Part shown: positions 1 to 8,958 of the stretch, one piece after another
How the letters are laid out: each line of letters starts with the position of its first letter
Position numbering within the stretch: position 1 is the stretch's first letter
NCBI GenBank assembly: GCA_964011275.1
Contig: CAXGOB010000086.1
Location: 1 to 19,898 of the forward strand
DNA length: 19,898 bases
Reading direction: 5' to 3'
Origin: UBA7328 sp002471345
GTDB taxonomy: Bacteria; Bacteroidota; Bacteroidia; Chitinophagales; Saprospiraceae
Program-made: the position numbers and the translations under genes
The notes under the pieces: model-generated
What the model saw: only the letters and a program-made list of their open reading frames with translations
What the model was told of the DNA's origin: nothing
Databases searched by the model: none

Positions 1-75
1 CTGAATGGATATGAGCGCTCTTTTACTGATATCATATTCTTTTTATATTGATCTTTGTCCAAGATATTTTCAATA

Positions 76-930
76 ATGATCAAAATAGGAGAGTACCAAA
101 CACTTAATATAGATAGAGAATTGCCCCAAGGTTTTTACTTGGTTGATGATGATGAAGACGATGTCCTTATGCCAAGAGCTTACATCACAGAAGAAATGGA
201 GATAGGTGATGATATAGTAGTATTTGTGTATTGTGATTCGCTAGGAAGAGAGGTCGCAACTACTGAACGCCCTATGCTCACAATAGGAGAGTATGCAGCA
301 TTAACTGTGAAAAGTGTGAATGAGGTTGGGGCATTTTGTGATTGGGGAACAAGTAAAGAACTTCTCGTTCCTCATTCTAATCAGGCAGAGCGATTAGAAG
401 AGGGTAAGGACTATGTTGTATACATGTATCTAGACGAACATTCTGATAGATTAGTAGGTACTACTAAACTTAGCAAATTCGTAAAGAATGAAGCTGATGA
501 ATATATCAAAATGGGTCAAGAGGTAAATGTCTTGGTGTATAAATCAACAGATATTGGATATAAAGTAATCATCAATCAAACCTTTGGCGGACTGATCTAT
601 AAAAATGAAGTAAAAAAGAATCTCAAAATAGGCCAAAGTCTTACTGGGTTTATAAAACCACTACGACCTGATGGGAAAATAGATGTCAGCTTAGACCCAG
701 TAGGATATAGTAGTGTGAGTGAACATGAAGACATCATATTGGAGCGATTAGAAATGAATAATGGATTCCTGCCATTCCATGATAAAAGTGATCCAGAATT
801 GATCAGAAAGGAATTTGGAATGAGCAAAAAACTATTTAAAAAGATTATTGGAAGTCTCTATAAACAAAAGAAAATTTTGATAAAAGATAAAGGGCTTTTT
901 ATAGAGAAAAGTGATGATAAAGAAATGTAG
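76..930 (+). CDS. cvfB: CvfB-like S1 domain RNA-binding protein
   Basis: This 284-residue protein resembles the CvfB/YitL family: consecutive S1-type OB folds followed by a C-terminal winged helix that binds RNA. I see S1-like segments at about residues 1-60, 65-125 and 135-200, and the family hallmark near the end, LPFHDKSDPELIRKEFGMSK followed by FKKIIGSLYKQKKI. In Staphylococcus the homologue affects expression of virulence genes; the role here is unknown and probably general RNA binding in the cytoplasm. The frame is open upstream to a TTG at position 55, but the ATG at 76 gives the usual family N-terminus (MIKIGEYQTLNI), so I chose it. No Shine-Dalgarno is visible, as is common in Bacteroidota. 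It ends in a strong terminator. Confidence 0.88.
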   Translation: MIKIGEYQTLNIDRELPQGFYLVDDDEDDVLMPRAYITEEMEIGDDIVVFVYCDSLGREVATTERPMLTIGEYAALTVKSVNEVGAFCDWGTSKELLVPHSNQAERLEEGKDYVVYMYLDEHSDRLVGTTKLSKFVKNEADEYIKMGQEVNVLVYKSTDIGYKVIINQTFGGLIYKNEVKKNLKIGQSLTGFIKPLRPDGKIDVSLDPVGYSSVSEHEDIILERLEMNNGFLPFHDKSDPELIRKEFGMSKKLFKKIIGSLYKQKKILIKDKGLFIEKSDDKEM

Positions 931-963
931 CAATACCCAAACTTATCAGAGTCTCATCAAAGA

Positions 964-999
964 AAGAAGGCCCTTGATCACATAATCAAGGGCCTTCTT
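964..999. terminator. Bidirectional intrinsic terminator
   Basis: A perfect 15-bp inverted repeat (964-978 with 985-999, core GAAGGCCCTTGAT) encloses the six-base loop CACATA. A T-rich tract follows on the plus strand (999-1012), and on the minus strand the repeat is followed by TTCTTTGATG. It lies between two convergent genes, so it probably ends both the CvfB-like and the M16 peptidase transcripts. Confidence 0.92.
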
Positions 1000-1018
1000 A
1001 TTTATTTATTTTCAAAAA

Positions 1019-3901
1019 CTACTGACTGTCTGCAGGTGCAGGATCCATTATTAGCTCAATGTAATTGTCTTTTGAGAAATATTGTTTTACCGCGGCTTTT
1101 ATCTGTGCAGAAGTCAAACTATTGATTTTCACTTCATAGTCTTCCATCAGGATTCCATCAAATGACTTGTCATCTTCGTGTTCAGTATTAATCTGTCTCT
1201 GCCAGAATCTATTTTCTTTCAAATTTTTAATTCTGCTTTGACGCTGAGTCTCTTTGACTTTAACCATATCAGCATCATCTGGACCTTCATTTATAGCCTT
1301 GTTTATTACATCCTTAGCAGCTTTAATTAGTTCATCTGCCATAGGGGGATCAGCATTAAAAGAAACAGTGATACCATATCTTTCTATAGGTTTTTTACTT
1401 CCTCCTCCTCTGACACCCACTCCATATACTCCACCTTTATCTTCTCTCAGCTCTTCTCGTAGTTTGATACTTAGATAAGCTATTGCACTGCTCAATACAT
1501 AGCTGTTTTCAGGTTTATAATCAAAATCACCGTGATAATACATATGTACATTTGTCTTAGGTGCTTGACCAAACTGAATACGATCTTTTAGCCCTCCAGT
1601 GACTGCTCTAATTCCTACATCTTTCCATTCTTCATCTCTTCCTGTATTAGGAAGATTACCTAGATATTTTTGGATATACCCTTTAATTTTTGTCTCATCA
1701 AAATTTCCAACAAATGAAAATGTAAAATCAGAAGCATCCGCAAATCTCTCCTCATATATATCCATTGCTGCATCATAATCCATCATATTCCAATCCTCTT
1801 CTTTTGGCCATCCCATTCTCGCATTATTATCATATTTCTTTTGACTTACATAGTCTGAGAAAAAGTATTGAGGATTAGACATTAGATTTTGATATAAACC
1901 TTTCATTCTTGTAGAATACGAGGTAAACGCCTCTGCATCTTTACGTGGCTCAAAGAAATACTTATAAACCATTTGGAATAAGATTTCTAAGTCATCAGGA
2001 GATGAACTTCCACTAAACCCTTCTGAATACTCTCCGATATAAGGACTGATACCCACTGTTTTTCCAGCTAGTAATTTGTCTAATTGGACATTACTAAAAA
2101 GCCCAATTCCTGCTTCTGATACTATACTAGATGCATTTGTAGCATTCATATGCTGTTCGTCCGTATAAAGCGATGCACCTCCTGGGCTGAAAGCACTTGC
2201 AATAATCTCATCATTCTTAAAATCTGTCTTTTTAAGATACACTTCTACACCATTTGCCAATTCTATGTATTCTACTCCTACGTCCTCATATGATTCTGTT
2301 TTAGTTACTGCTACTGGAGTTAATTCGGTATCAAAGAATGGAGCATCTATCGCATCATCCACATAAGGATCTACTTTGGTCATTGCCACTTTATCTAATA
2401 ATCCTTGTACTTCTGCTTCTGAAGGTAATGGAGATTCTTCTTTTTCTGGTCCAGTAATAATAACTACTCTACTCTGATCTCTTACCCATTTTTTAGCTAA
2501 TTGATTTACTTCATGTAGAGTTATAGTTGGCATATACTTTTCATACAACTCTAATGTCTGATCAGGCCCAGGGACAGGATTGTTATCTAAAAAATTGTAA
2601 ACATATCTCATAGATAAATTTCCAGATTCAGTTTTGTCCATTTCCTTGAAGCTTTTTTCTGCTCCTTCCATGGCACCCTTTTTTGCTCTATCTAATTCTC
2701 CAGCAGTAAATCCATGGAGTAATACTCTCTTGTTTTCAGTAAGTATTGTTTCTAGTCCGTTAGCAGCTTTTCCTTCTGGTACAATGGCAAATGAACTATA
2801 AGTATCCATATCTCCTACACTACTGCCATATCCTGAGTTTGCGAAAATAAATGGCGGCTCTGCTGATTGGCGCAATTCGTCATATCTTACTCTAAGCATT
2901 CTGTTGTAAAGAGAGTTCACAACGGTCTGTCTATAGTCCTTCAGATTTTTTGTGTGTACTTTATCGTGCTTATACATAAGTTGGATCTGAGTAAAAGAAG
3001 CTTCCTTGTCCGAAACTACACTTACCAATGTCTCCTCATGTCTTGGAACATCATAATTCGTTCTTTCTCGTGCTCCTTCTGACTTTGGTATCGCTCCAAA
3101 AAGAGTCTTTATTTGAGCTTCTACAGCTGCCACATCTACATCTCCCACTACAACTACTGCCATGAGATCAGGCCTATACCAATCTCTATAGAATCTTTTG
3201 AACACCTCATAATCAGCGTTTTTAATTATATCAGGTGACCCAATAGGTAACCTTTCAGCATACATAGAACCATGGAATAGCACAGGAAAATATTCTTGTT
3301 GCATTCTTTGGTCAGGACTCAATCTACTTCGCCATTCTGATTCTACTACTCCTCTTTCTTTGTCTATTTCTTCATGATCAAAAGTCACACCATTGGCCCA
3401 ATCTTTAATAATGAGCATTCCTTTGTCAAAAAGTTCTGCACTATCAGTACGTACTTGAAGCATGTACACAGTCTCATCAAAAGAAGTATATGCATTGAGA
3501 TCTGGTCCAAACCTGGTGCCCACAGATTCTAAGTAATCTACAAGTTCACTTTTTTCGAAATTTTCTGTGCCATTAAAAGCCATGTGTTCTACAAAGTGAG
3601 CCAAGCCTAATTGATCTTCGTCTTCGAGAATAGAACCGGCATTAAGAGCCAATCTCAATTCTGCCCGATTCTCAGGTTTTTGATTTTTTTGAATGTAGTA
3701 TTTCATTCCATTAGAAAGCATTCCAGTAGTAAGTCTAGAGTCACTTGGAATCTCCATATTTGTTACAATCGGAGCCTTAGGTGCCATCGCTTCAGTTTCC
3801 ACGGTTGTGGTAGTGGCAGTCTCGGTGACTTTTGGACTACATTGAATGATGAGGAATGAAGAAATTAAGAAAAGTAAGATTCGTGAAACGTTTTTATTCA
3901 T
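1019..3901 (-). CDS. M16 family (pitrilysin/PqqL-like) zinc peptidase lipoprotein
   Basis: This 960-residue two-halved M16 metallopeptidase is probably anchored in the cell envelope. The N-terminus is a hydrophobic leader ending in Cys21 (LIIQC, a loose Bacteroidota-style lipobox), then a Thr/Ala-rich linker. The inverted zinc motif HFVEH lies at residues 102-106 (His102, Glu105, His106), and Glu182 in KERGVVESEW is in place as the third zinc ligand, so the N-terminal half should be catalytic. The second half (about 520-950) has M16 fold features without HxxEH, as usual for the non-catalytic half. The length matches PqqL/pitrilysin-type enzymes. Such enzymes degrade peptides and unfolded proteins; the substrate is not evident. 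The gene is transcribed alone, divergent from 4086-4766. Confidence 0.93.
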   Translation of the reverse strand: MNKNVSRILLFLISSFLIIQCSPKVTETATTTTVETEAMAPKAPIVTNMEIPSDSRLTTGMLSNGMKYYIQKNQKPENRAELRLALNAGSILEDEDQLGLAHFVEHMAFNGTENFEKSELVDYLESVGTRFGPDLNAYTSFDETVYMLQVRTDSAELFDKGMLIIKDWANGVTFDHEEIDKERGVVESEWRSRLSPDQRMQQEYFPVLFHGSMYAERLPIGSPDIIKNADYEVFKRFYRDWYRPDLMAVVVVGDVDVAAVEAQIKTLFGAIPKSEGARERTNYDVPRHEETLVSVVSDKEASFTQIQLMYKHDKVHTKNLKDYRQTVVNSLYNRMLRVRYDELRQSAEPPFIFANSGYGSSVGDMDTYSSFAIVPEGKAANGLETILTENKRVLLHGFTAGELDRAKKGAMEGAEKSFKEMDKTESGNLSMRYVYNFLDNNPVPGPDQTLELYEKYMPTITLHEVNQLAKKWVRDQSRVVIITGPEKEESPLPSEAEVQGLLDKVAMTKVDPYVDDAIDAPFFDTELTPVAVTKTESYEDVGVEYIELANGVEVYLKKTDFKNDEIIASAFSPGGASLYTDEQHMNATNASSIVSEAGIGLFSNVQLDKLLAGKTVGISPYIGEYSEGFSGSSSPDDLEILFQMVYKYFFEPRKDAEAFTSYSTRMKGLYQNLMSNPQYFFSDYVSQKKYDNNARMGWPKEEDWNMMDYDAAMDIYEERFADASDFTFSFVGNFDETKIKGYIQKYLGNLPNTGRDEEWKDVGIRAVTGGLKDRIQFGQAPKTNVHMYYHGDFDYKPENSYVLSSAIAYLSIKLREELREDKGGVYGVGVRGGGSKKPIERYGITVSFNADPPMADELIKAAKDVINKAINEGPDDADMVKVKETQRQSRIKNLKENRFWQRQINTEHEDDKSFDGILMEDYEVKINSLTSAQIKAAVKQYFSKDNYIELIMDPAPADSQ

Positions 3902-4085
3902 CAGTTTTGTTTTAGTTATCTATTTAATTGCAAACTCACTCAATATAGTATACCGAGGAGCATTGTTTTCTTATTTAATTGTTAATAAATGAAATAATCA
4001 AAGGCATTGATTTATGTCGCAAGACATCAAACAAATCAGACTATTTTATATCTTGAATACTAACAAAAAAATAAACGTATAGTTG

Positions 4086-4766
4086 ATGAATAATGCTTGC
4101 TTTCTGCTCATTGTTGTACTCTTCTCTTCATGTCAAAACTCTAGTCCACCACCAATTGAACAGGAGAGGAGTGAAAATGTCCAACTAGTAGAAAGCATAG
4201 ATTTTGAAATACTCAGAGATACTTCTGTGCATTTTCTTTGGAGAGAAAATGTGTATGATGATGAAATTCAAGATTCAGTAAATTCAATTGTAATCAATGA
4301 ATCATATGTTAAAATTATTTCACCTTCTGAAAAAGCCGCTTTAGCCTATGTTTCTACATTTATCGGCAATGACTGCTGGTGGGACGGGTCTATGAATGAA
4401 GAACGAAGCAATCTAAAATGTACAATTCTCACAGCATTGAATTTGGGATATCAATGTTCAGATGGTCATCTTGGATTGATAAGAAAATGGTTTTCTAGAG
4501 ACAAGACTGTATTGAATGAGATAGTGAATTGTCCTACAATACCTTATACTTCTACTATGCAAAACACTTTTGAAGCTATTGATATTAAAAGAATGCAAGA
4601 CACTTTAGAAATATTTTTTGCCGTGACCCAGATGAATATGAGAGAAGGTATTAATACAAAATATACAGAGAACAATATTTTCAAGGTCAATCAAAATGGA
4701 TTGAATTTAATAAGCAAGGAAATGTCAGAATTCGTTAAGAGCAAAATGACAATTGGAGTAGAGTAG
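4086..4766 (+). CDS. Uncharacterised lipoprotein
   Basis: I do not recognise this 226-residue protein. It starts MNNACFLLIVVLFSSC, a clean lipoprotein signal with the acylated cysteine at residue 16, followed by a Ser/Pro-rich linker, so it is probably exported and membrane anchored. The mature part is mixed alpha/beta-like with five cysteines, four of them clustered between about residues 98 and 153 (GNDCWWDG, LKCTI, YQCSDG, VNCPT), which could form disulfides. A TTG one codon upstream (4083) is an alternative start, but the ATG at 4086 suits the signal peptide better. It lies 37 bp before the SGNH hydrolase on the same strand and may be co-transcribed with it. Confidence 0.7.
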   Translation: MNNACFLLIVVLFSSCQNSSPPPIEQERSENVQLVESIDFEILRDTSVHFLWRENVYDDEIQDSVNSIVINESYVKIISPSEKAALAYVSTFIGNDCWWDGSMNEERSNLKCTILTALNLGYQCSDGHLGLIRKWFSRDKTVLNEIVNCPTIPYTSTMQNTFEAIDIKRMQDTLEIFFAVTQMNMREGINTKYTENNIFKVNQNGLNLISKEMSEFVKSKMTIGVE

Positions 4767-4803
4767 AAGTTTCCTTACTTTTCCGTTAACTTTTAATTTT
4801 CAA

Positions 4804-5541
4804 ATGAATAGACGTAATGCTCTTATAAGCACTGGACTTTTTCCATTGTCCATGAGTATTTGGCGACAAGCCGAAGAGATGGCAATAAATATACCTGAAG
4901 GTCTGAAAATTCTTTTTCAAGGCGACAGTATTACAGATGCAGGAAGGAATAGAGGAAGTTATTATGCAAATGACGGATGGGGAATGGGAAATGGGTATGT
5001 CTCTTTTGCGGTGAAACAACTACTTGGTACAATGCCAGAGAAAGGGCTAAAGTGCTATAACAGAGGAATAAGCGGTCATAAAGTACACCAATTAGCAAAT
5101 AGATGGGAAGATGATTGCCTTAATCTGAGACCGGATGTGATGAGCATATTGATCGGAGTTAATGATTATTGGCACACTCTCACTCATGGTTATACAGGAG
5201 ATTTAAAGACTTATCGTACAGATCTTGATGCACTACTTAAAAGAACAAAAGATGAATTACCTGATATGAAATTAATCATATTAGAACCTTTTGTTCTCAA
5301 AAAAGGCACAGCTATAAAAGAAAGTGATTGGCTTCCAATGTTTGATGAGTTCAGAATGGCAAGCAAGGATTTAGCTCAGAATTTCGGAGCAGAATTTGTT
5401 CCATACCAATCCATGTTTGATGCTGCTTTAAGCAAAGCAGATACTGCTTATTGGTGCCCGGATGGAGTACATCCTTCTATGGCAGGTGCCCACCTTATGG
5501 CGCAAGGATGGTTAGAGGCATTTAGTAGATTGAACTTTTAA
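4804..5541 (+). CDS. SGNH/GDSL-family hydrolase (esterase), probably exported
   Basis: This 245-residue protein carries all four SGNH blocks. Block I is FQGDSITDAG with the nucleophile Ser42. Block II is NRGISGH with Gly88 in the oxyanion hole. Block III is GVNDYW with Asn120. Block V is DGVHP with Asp220 and His223. These enzymes remove acetyl or acyl groups from carbohydrates or lipids; the close spacing and the GVNDYWHTLTHGYTG segment recall carbohydrate esterase-type members, but the substrate is inferred only. The N-terminus MNRRNALISTGLFPL has a twin Arg followed by a moderately hydrophobic stretch, resembling a Tat leader. Its stop is 12 bp before the next membrane-protein gene, suggesting an operon. 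Confidence 0.88.
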   Translation: MNRRNALISTGLFPLSMSIWRQAEEMAINIPEGLKILFQGDSITDAGRNRGSYYANDGWGMGNGYVSFAVKQLLGTMPEKGLKCYNRGISGHKVHQLANRWEDDCLNLRPDVMSILIGVNDYWHTLTHGYTGDLKTYRTDLDALLKRTKDELPDMKLIILEPFVLKKGTAIKESDWLPMFDEFRMASKDLAQNFGAEFVPYQSMFDAALSKADTAYWCPDGVHPSMAGAHLMAQGWLEAFSRLNF

Positions 5542-5553
5542 ATTTTGATCTGA

Positions 5554-6069
5554 ATGAGACCATATGTTGTTCTACTTTCTATTCTCATTACTCTTTTGTT
5601 GATCATTGGAGTTGCTCAAGTTTATGAGCCTCTTTCAGGTCTTACTGGAGCAAATCATCCAAATTTCAAAGGGATGAAAGTGAGCCCAGATAATACAGAT
5701 CTTCATAATCATACTAAATGGATGGGTTATCTTTTTGCTATGGGATTGATAGCAATGTTTACAACTATCCTAATTATAGGAAGTAGAAGAGCTAGTAAGA
5801 ATACTGGCATGTTTAAGGGATTAGTTGTCTTCGGAATTGTTTATGCCTTTCTTTTCACTATGATGATTCTTGCCAATTGGTCCTATGTCAATGATCCTAA
5901 TCATTCGTTCTTTTGGCAAATGCCAAAACCTACTGCTTGGATGATTTATGTATTGTGGTTATCTCCATTAATTGTTACTGCGTTGTATGTTTTTAATTTT
6001 GAAAGATGGGTGATTTCCCCTGAAGATGAGGCAGAGATAAAAAATTATTTAGAGCAGCAATCCAAATAA
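5554..6069 (+). CDS. Four-helix integral membrane protein of unknown function
   Basis: This 171-residue protein has four predicted membrane helices, at about residues 4-24, 56-78, 87-108 and 126-147. Between helices 1 and 2 is a polar loop with NTDLHNHTKW, containing two histidines that could bind a metal. The C-terminus is acidic and soluble (SPEDEAEIKNYLEQQ). I do not recognise a named family. It starts 12 bp after the SGNH hydrolase stop, so the two are probably translated from one message. No terminator hairpin is obvious after its stop. Confidence 0.7.
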   Translation: MRPYVVLLSILITLLLIIGVAQVYEPLSGLTGANHPNFKGMKVSPDNTDLHNHTKWMGYLFAMGLIAMFTTILIIGSRRASKNTGMFKGLVVFGIVYAFLFTMMILANWSYVNDPNHSFFWQMPKPTAWMIYVLWLSPLIVTALYVFNFERWVISPEDEAEIKNYLEQQSK

Positions 6070-6294
6070 TTAGATTCTCCTTTTTTACGAGTTCTTATAT
6101 TGTTGATAGGGTAGGAAAAGCAAAGAAAAGTCAATAAGGTAATCGAGTTTGCTAAGCTCTTTTTTGTTTTTAGTTGATTGCGCTAACTCGAGAAATCTGA
6201 TACAAAATGAGCATCAAAAATCATATCATAAACTACTCCAAATAGGTCAATACATATCTCGAATTAATCATAGCTTTGGTCGCTTTTAGATGGC

Positions 6295-7683
6295 ATGGCA
6301 AAATCGAATAACCAAAGTATTGCAATCAAAGATGAAATCCGTTCGGCTCCAATGTGGGAGCTTGTATGGAAACTGACTCCTGTAGCTGTTATAGCCATGT
6401 CTATTAATAGCATTAATACTTTTGTAGATGCTCTTTTCATTGGCCAGTTTCTTGGAGAAACGGCATTAGCAGGAGTTTCTCTTGCATTCCCATTATCACT
6501 TCTTACTAATGCCTTTGCCGCCATGATTGGAGTAGGTGGATCGTCGTTACTCAGTATTGCTTTGGGATCAAATGATACAATCACTCAGAAAAAAATTTTT
6601 AATGTAATTACTATTTTGTCTCTATTAGCAGGAGCTGCTCTTACATGTGTTGGATGGTATTTTGCCGAAGATCTAATATCTGCCATAGGTGGCAAAGGTG
6701 AAGTCTTGGCTCAAGGAGCTCACTATTATAGGATTTTAATACTTGGAGCCTTTTTTCAAGTATTCGCCGTTGTGATGAATTTCCTTATCCGAGCCGAGGG
6801 AAAGCTAAAGACTGCGATGTCAATGTCAATGGCATCTATGCTGCTCAATATGATCCTCAATCCATTCTTCATTGGTTATTTGGACATGGGTATAGGCGGT
6901 GCATCATTAGCGACTATTATTTCTATGTTCTTTTTATTGGTTATGGGTTTGATCTATTATTTCAAAGGACACAGCTCTTATCCCATTGATCATAAATATT
7001 TTAAGATAGAACCTGAAATCATTAAGCCTATTCTTGGTGTAGGACTATCTGCAATGATGCTCAATGTCATGTTCTTAGTACAAAATATTGTTGTGTTTAA
7101 ACAGATATCCATCTATGGTGATGATTGGGACATTGCATTTATGGGAGCATGTTATCGCATTTTATTATTAATGCTGATTCCAGGTTTTGGGTTTTCTACA
7201 GCAGTACAGCCTGTTATTGGTATCAATTATGGTGCAGGAGATTATCAGAGAGTAAAGCGTGCCTTTTTTGTCTTTGGCTATGGGTGCATTGGAATTACCT
7301 CATTTCTACTTATCCTATTTGAGATATTCCCTGTGAGCATTCTCAGCCTTCTTCTACCAAATTCTACATTTGAAGCAAGTGATATTTTCAATTTTAGAAT
7401 TATGATGGCTCCTATCTTTATGTCTTCCTTGTTTGTTATGGCAATTATCATGTATCAGTCCATAGGTAAAGCTAAAATATCAGGTATCATGACAGTACTT
7501 AGAGAGATTGTCTTTTTTATTCCTGTAGTAATACTATTGCCAAGATGGTTAGGCATTACAGGTATATATGTTGCTCCATTAGTCCAAAATCTAACCGTCT
7601 TATTTATCATTCTTTATTTGCTCAGATCACAGTTTAAAGAATGGGATATGAAGTTTGAAAAGGAAGATAAAGAAGTGAATTAA
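6295..7683 (+). CDS. MATE family efflux transporter
   Basis: This 462-residue polytopic inner-membrane protein has about 12 hydrophobic helices and the two-lobe MatE arrangement. Family features include VDALFIGQFLGETALAGVS in helix 1-2 and the half-site signature NFLIRAEGKLKTAMSM, followed by LNMILNPFFIG and MGIGGASLAT. MATE proteins expel drugs and other cationic or organic compounds in exchange for Na+ or H+; the substrate cannot be read from sequence. The closest relatives are likely the DinF/NorM-like group of Bacteroidota. It is preceded by a 225-bp gap and seems to be transcribed alone. Its end faces the minus-strand SMP-30 gene only 27 bp away, with no clear terminator hairpin between them. 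Confidence 0.93.
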   Translation: MAKSNNQSIAIKDEIRSAPMWELVWKLTPVAVIAMSINSINTFVDALFIGQFLGETALAGVSLAFPLSLLTNAFAAMIGVGGSSLLSIALGSNDTITQKKIFNVITILSLLAGAALTCVGWYFAEDLISAIGGKGEVLAQGAHYYRILILGAFFQVFAVVMNFLIRAEGKLKTAMSMSMASMLLNMILNPFFIGYLDMGIGGASLATIISMFFLLVMGLIYYFKGHSSYPIDHKYFKIEPEIIKPILGVGLSAMMLNVMFLVQNIVVFKQISIYGDDWDIAFMGACYRILLLMLIPGFGFSTAVQPVIGINYGAGDYQRVKRAFFVFGYGCIGITSFLLILFEIFPVSILSLLLPNSTFEASDIFNFRIMMAPIFMSSLFVMAIIMYQSIGKAKISGIMTVLREIVFFIPVVILLPRWLGITGIYVAPLVQNLTVLFIILYLLRSQFKEWDMKFEKEDKEVN

Positions 7684-7710
7684 GGATAATTGTATTAACC
7701 AATATTCTTA

Positions 7711-8739
7711 TTATGCTTTCAGTTTGATCCTCATCAGATAGTCATCACAAGTCATATAAAGGACAGATTCATCTGCATTAAAAGCACAATTCGAAGTGGC
7801 TTCTCCTGTCCTGATTCTTCCTAGTAGTTTCCCATCTGGCTGGAACACTAAAACTCCTCCCGGACCAGTGGCCCAGATTATTCCATTTTTATCCACTTTC
7901 ATTCCATCAGGTGCACCTTTGCCAATGTCATAAGATGTGAGATGAAATTCTTCTCTATTCACAACTTGTCCGTCTCCACTCAGATCAAATTGCATATAGT
8001 TTGGAGGGAATTGACTATTAGCCACATAGAGTGTTTTTTCATCAGGAGATAAGGCAATTCCATTTGGTCTAGCCATATCTTTATCAATAACTTCTAAATT
8101 TTCTTCTGTGTTCAGTCTATAAACTCCTTGGAAATCTACCTCTTTTGTAGGGTCGTCTACATTTCCTTCAAGACCATAAGGAGGATCTGTGAAGTACATG
8201 TTTCCTTTGCTGTCAAAAATTGCATCGTTAGGACTGTTAAATCGTTTTCCTTCAAACCGATCAATAATGGTTTTAAATAAAGGCTTAGGATCAGATATTT
8301 GTGATGTCATACGGGCCATTCTGCGATCGCCATGTTGACAAAGTACCAGAGCACCATTTGAGTCTAGAAGTAATGCATTTGAACCTGGTTCCCCTCCTCT
8401 AGGAGTATCACCTGTATATCCTGATGGCTTTAGATAGAGTTCTTTTCCTCCTTTCTCTGACCACTTAAAAATACTATTTGGCGGTATGTCAGAATAGAGC
8501 AAATATTGTCCTTTTTCTATCCATAATGGCCCTTCTGTCCATGTATGACCTTTAGCTAATATTTCTATCACTGCATTTTCAGAGATGAGTTGATTAATCG
8601 CTGGATCAAGCCGTTCTACACTTCCTGTTGTAGGGTATAATTTAGCTTCCATGGTTTTTGGATTAGGTGTTGATTTTTCCGTCTGTGGAGCACATGAAAG
8701 AAGGAATGAAAAAGGAAACAGCAATAAAAGTCTGAACAT
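7711..8739 (-). CDS. SMP-30/gluconolactonase-like (LRE family) lipoprotein
   Basis: This 342-residue six-bladed beta-propeller protein has a lipoprotein leader (MFRLLLLFPFSFLLSC, Cys16). Family motifs appear in order: TWTEGPLW with metal ligand Glu69, FNSPNDAIFDSKGNMYFTDP with Asn171, MARPNGIALSPDEKTLYVAN with Asn226, and GAPDGMKVDKNGIIWATGPG with Asp278. These four residues form the divalent metal site of SMP-30-type lactonases, so the protein is probably an active sugar-lactone hydrolase in the periplasm or on the surface. The true lactone is unknown. The N-terminal 40 residues after the cysteine are a linker. The length is typical for secreted Bacteroidota members. Confidence 0.9.
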   Translation of the reverse strand: MFRLLLLFPFSFLLSCAPQTEKSTPNPKTMEAKLYPTTGSVERLDPAINQLISENAVIEILAKGHTWTEGPLWIEKGQYLLYSDIPPNSIFKWSEKGGKELYLKPSGYTGDTPRGGEPGSNALLLDSNGALVLCQHGDRRMARMTSQISDPKPLFKTIIDRFEGKRFNSPNDAIFDSKGNMYFTDPPYGLEGNVDDPTKEVDFQGVYRLNTEENLEVIDKDMARPNGIALSPDEKTLYVANSQFPPNYMQFDLSGDGQVVNREEFHLTSYDIGKGAPDGMKVDKNGIIWATGPGGVLVFQPDGKLLGRIRTGEATSNCAFNADESVLYMTCDDYLMRIKLKA

Positions 8740-8958
8740 CTTGAAGCCAATATTTGTCTACCTAAATTTATATAAATGGAATTAGAATAAGCTCTTTAGG
8801 CACTTAGATGTTGTAAGTTCTTTTCACTTGTCTTTTTATTAATTTTATATCAGGTCTATCAATAGTTTAATACTCTTTGTTTTTAAGTTGCTGATAATCA
8901 AATATTCAAGGCAAGGTTCTAAATAAATTTCTATGATTTTTTTATTCGAATTTTTAAT

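Noticed and set aside
2867..3082. Plus-strand open frames inside the M16 peptidase gene (also 1254-1478 and 3611-3859)
   Set aside because: They are antisense to a long, well-supported gene and have no domain features.
4014..4027. Small hairpin ATGTC-GCAA-GACAT upstream of the unknown lipoprotein
   Set aside because: Only five base pairs, no T tract and no supporting structure; likely chance.
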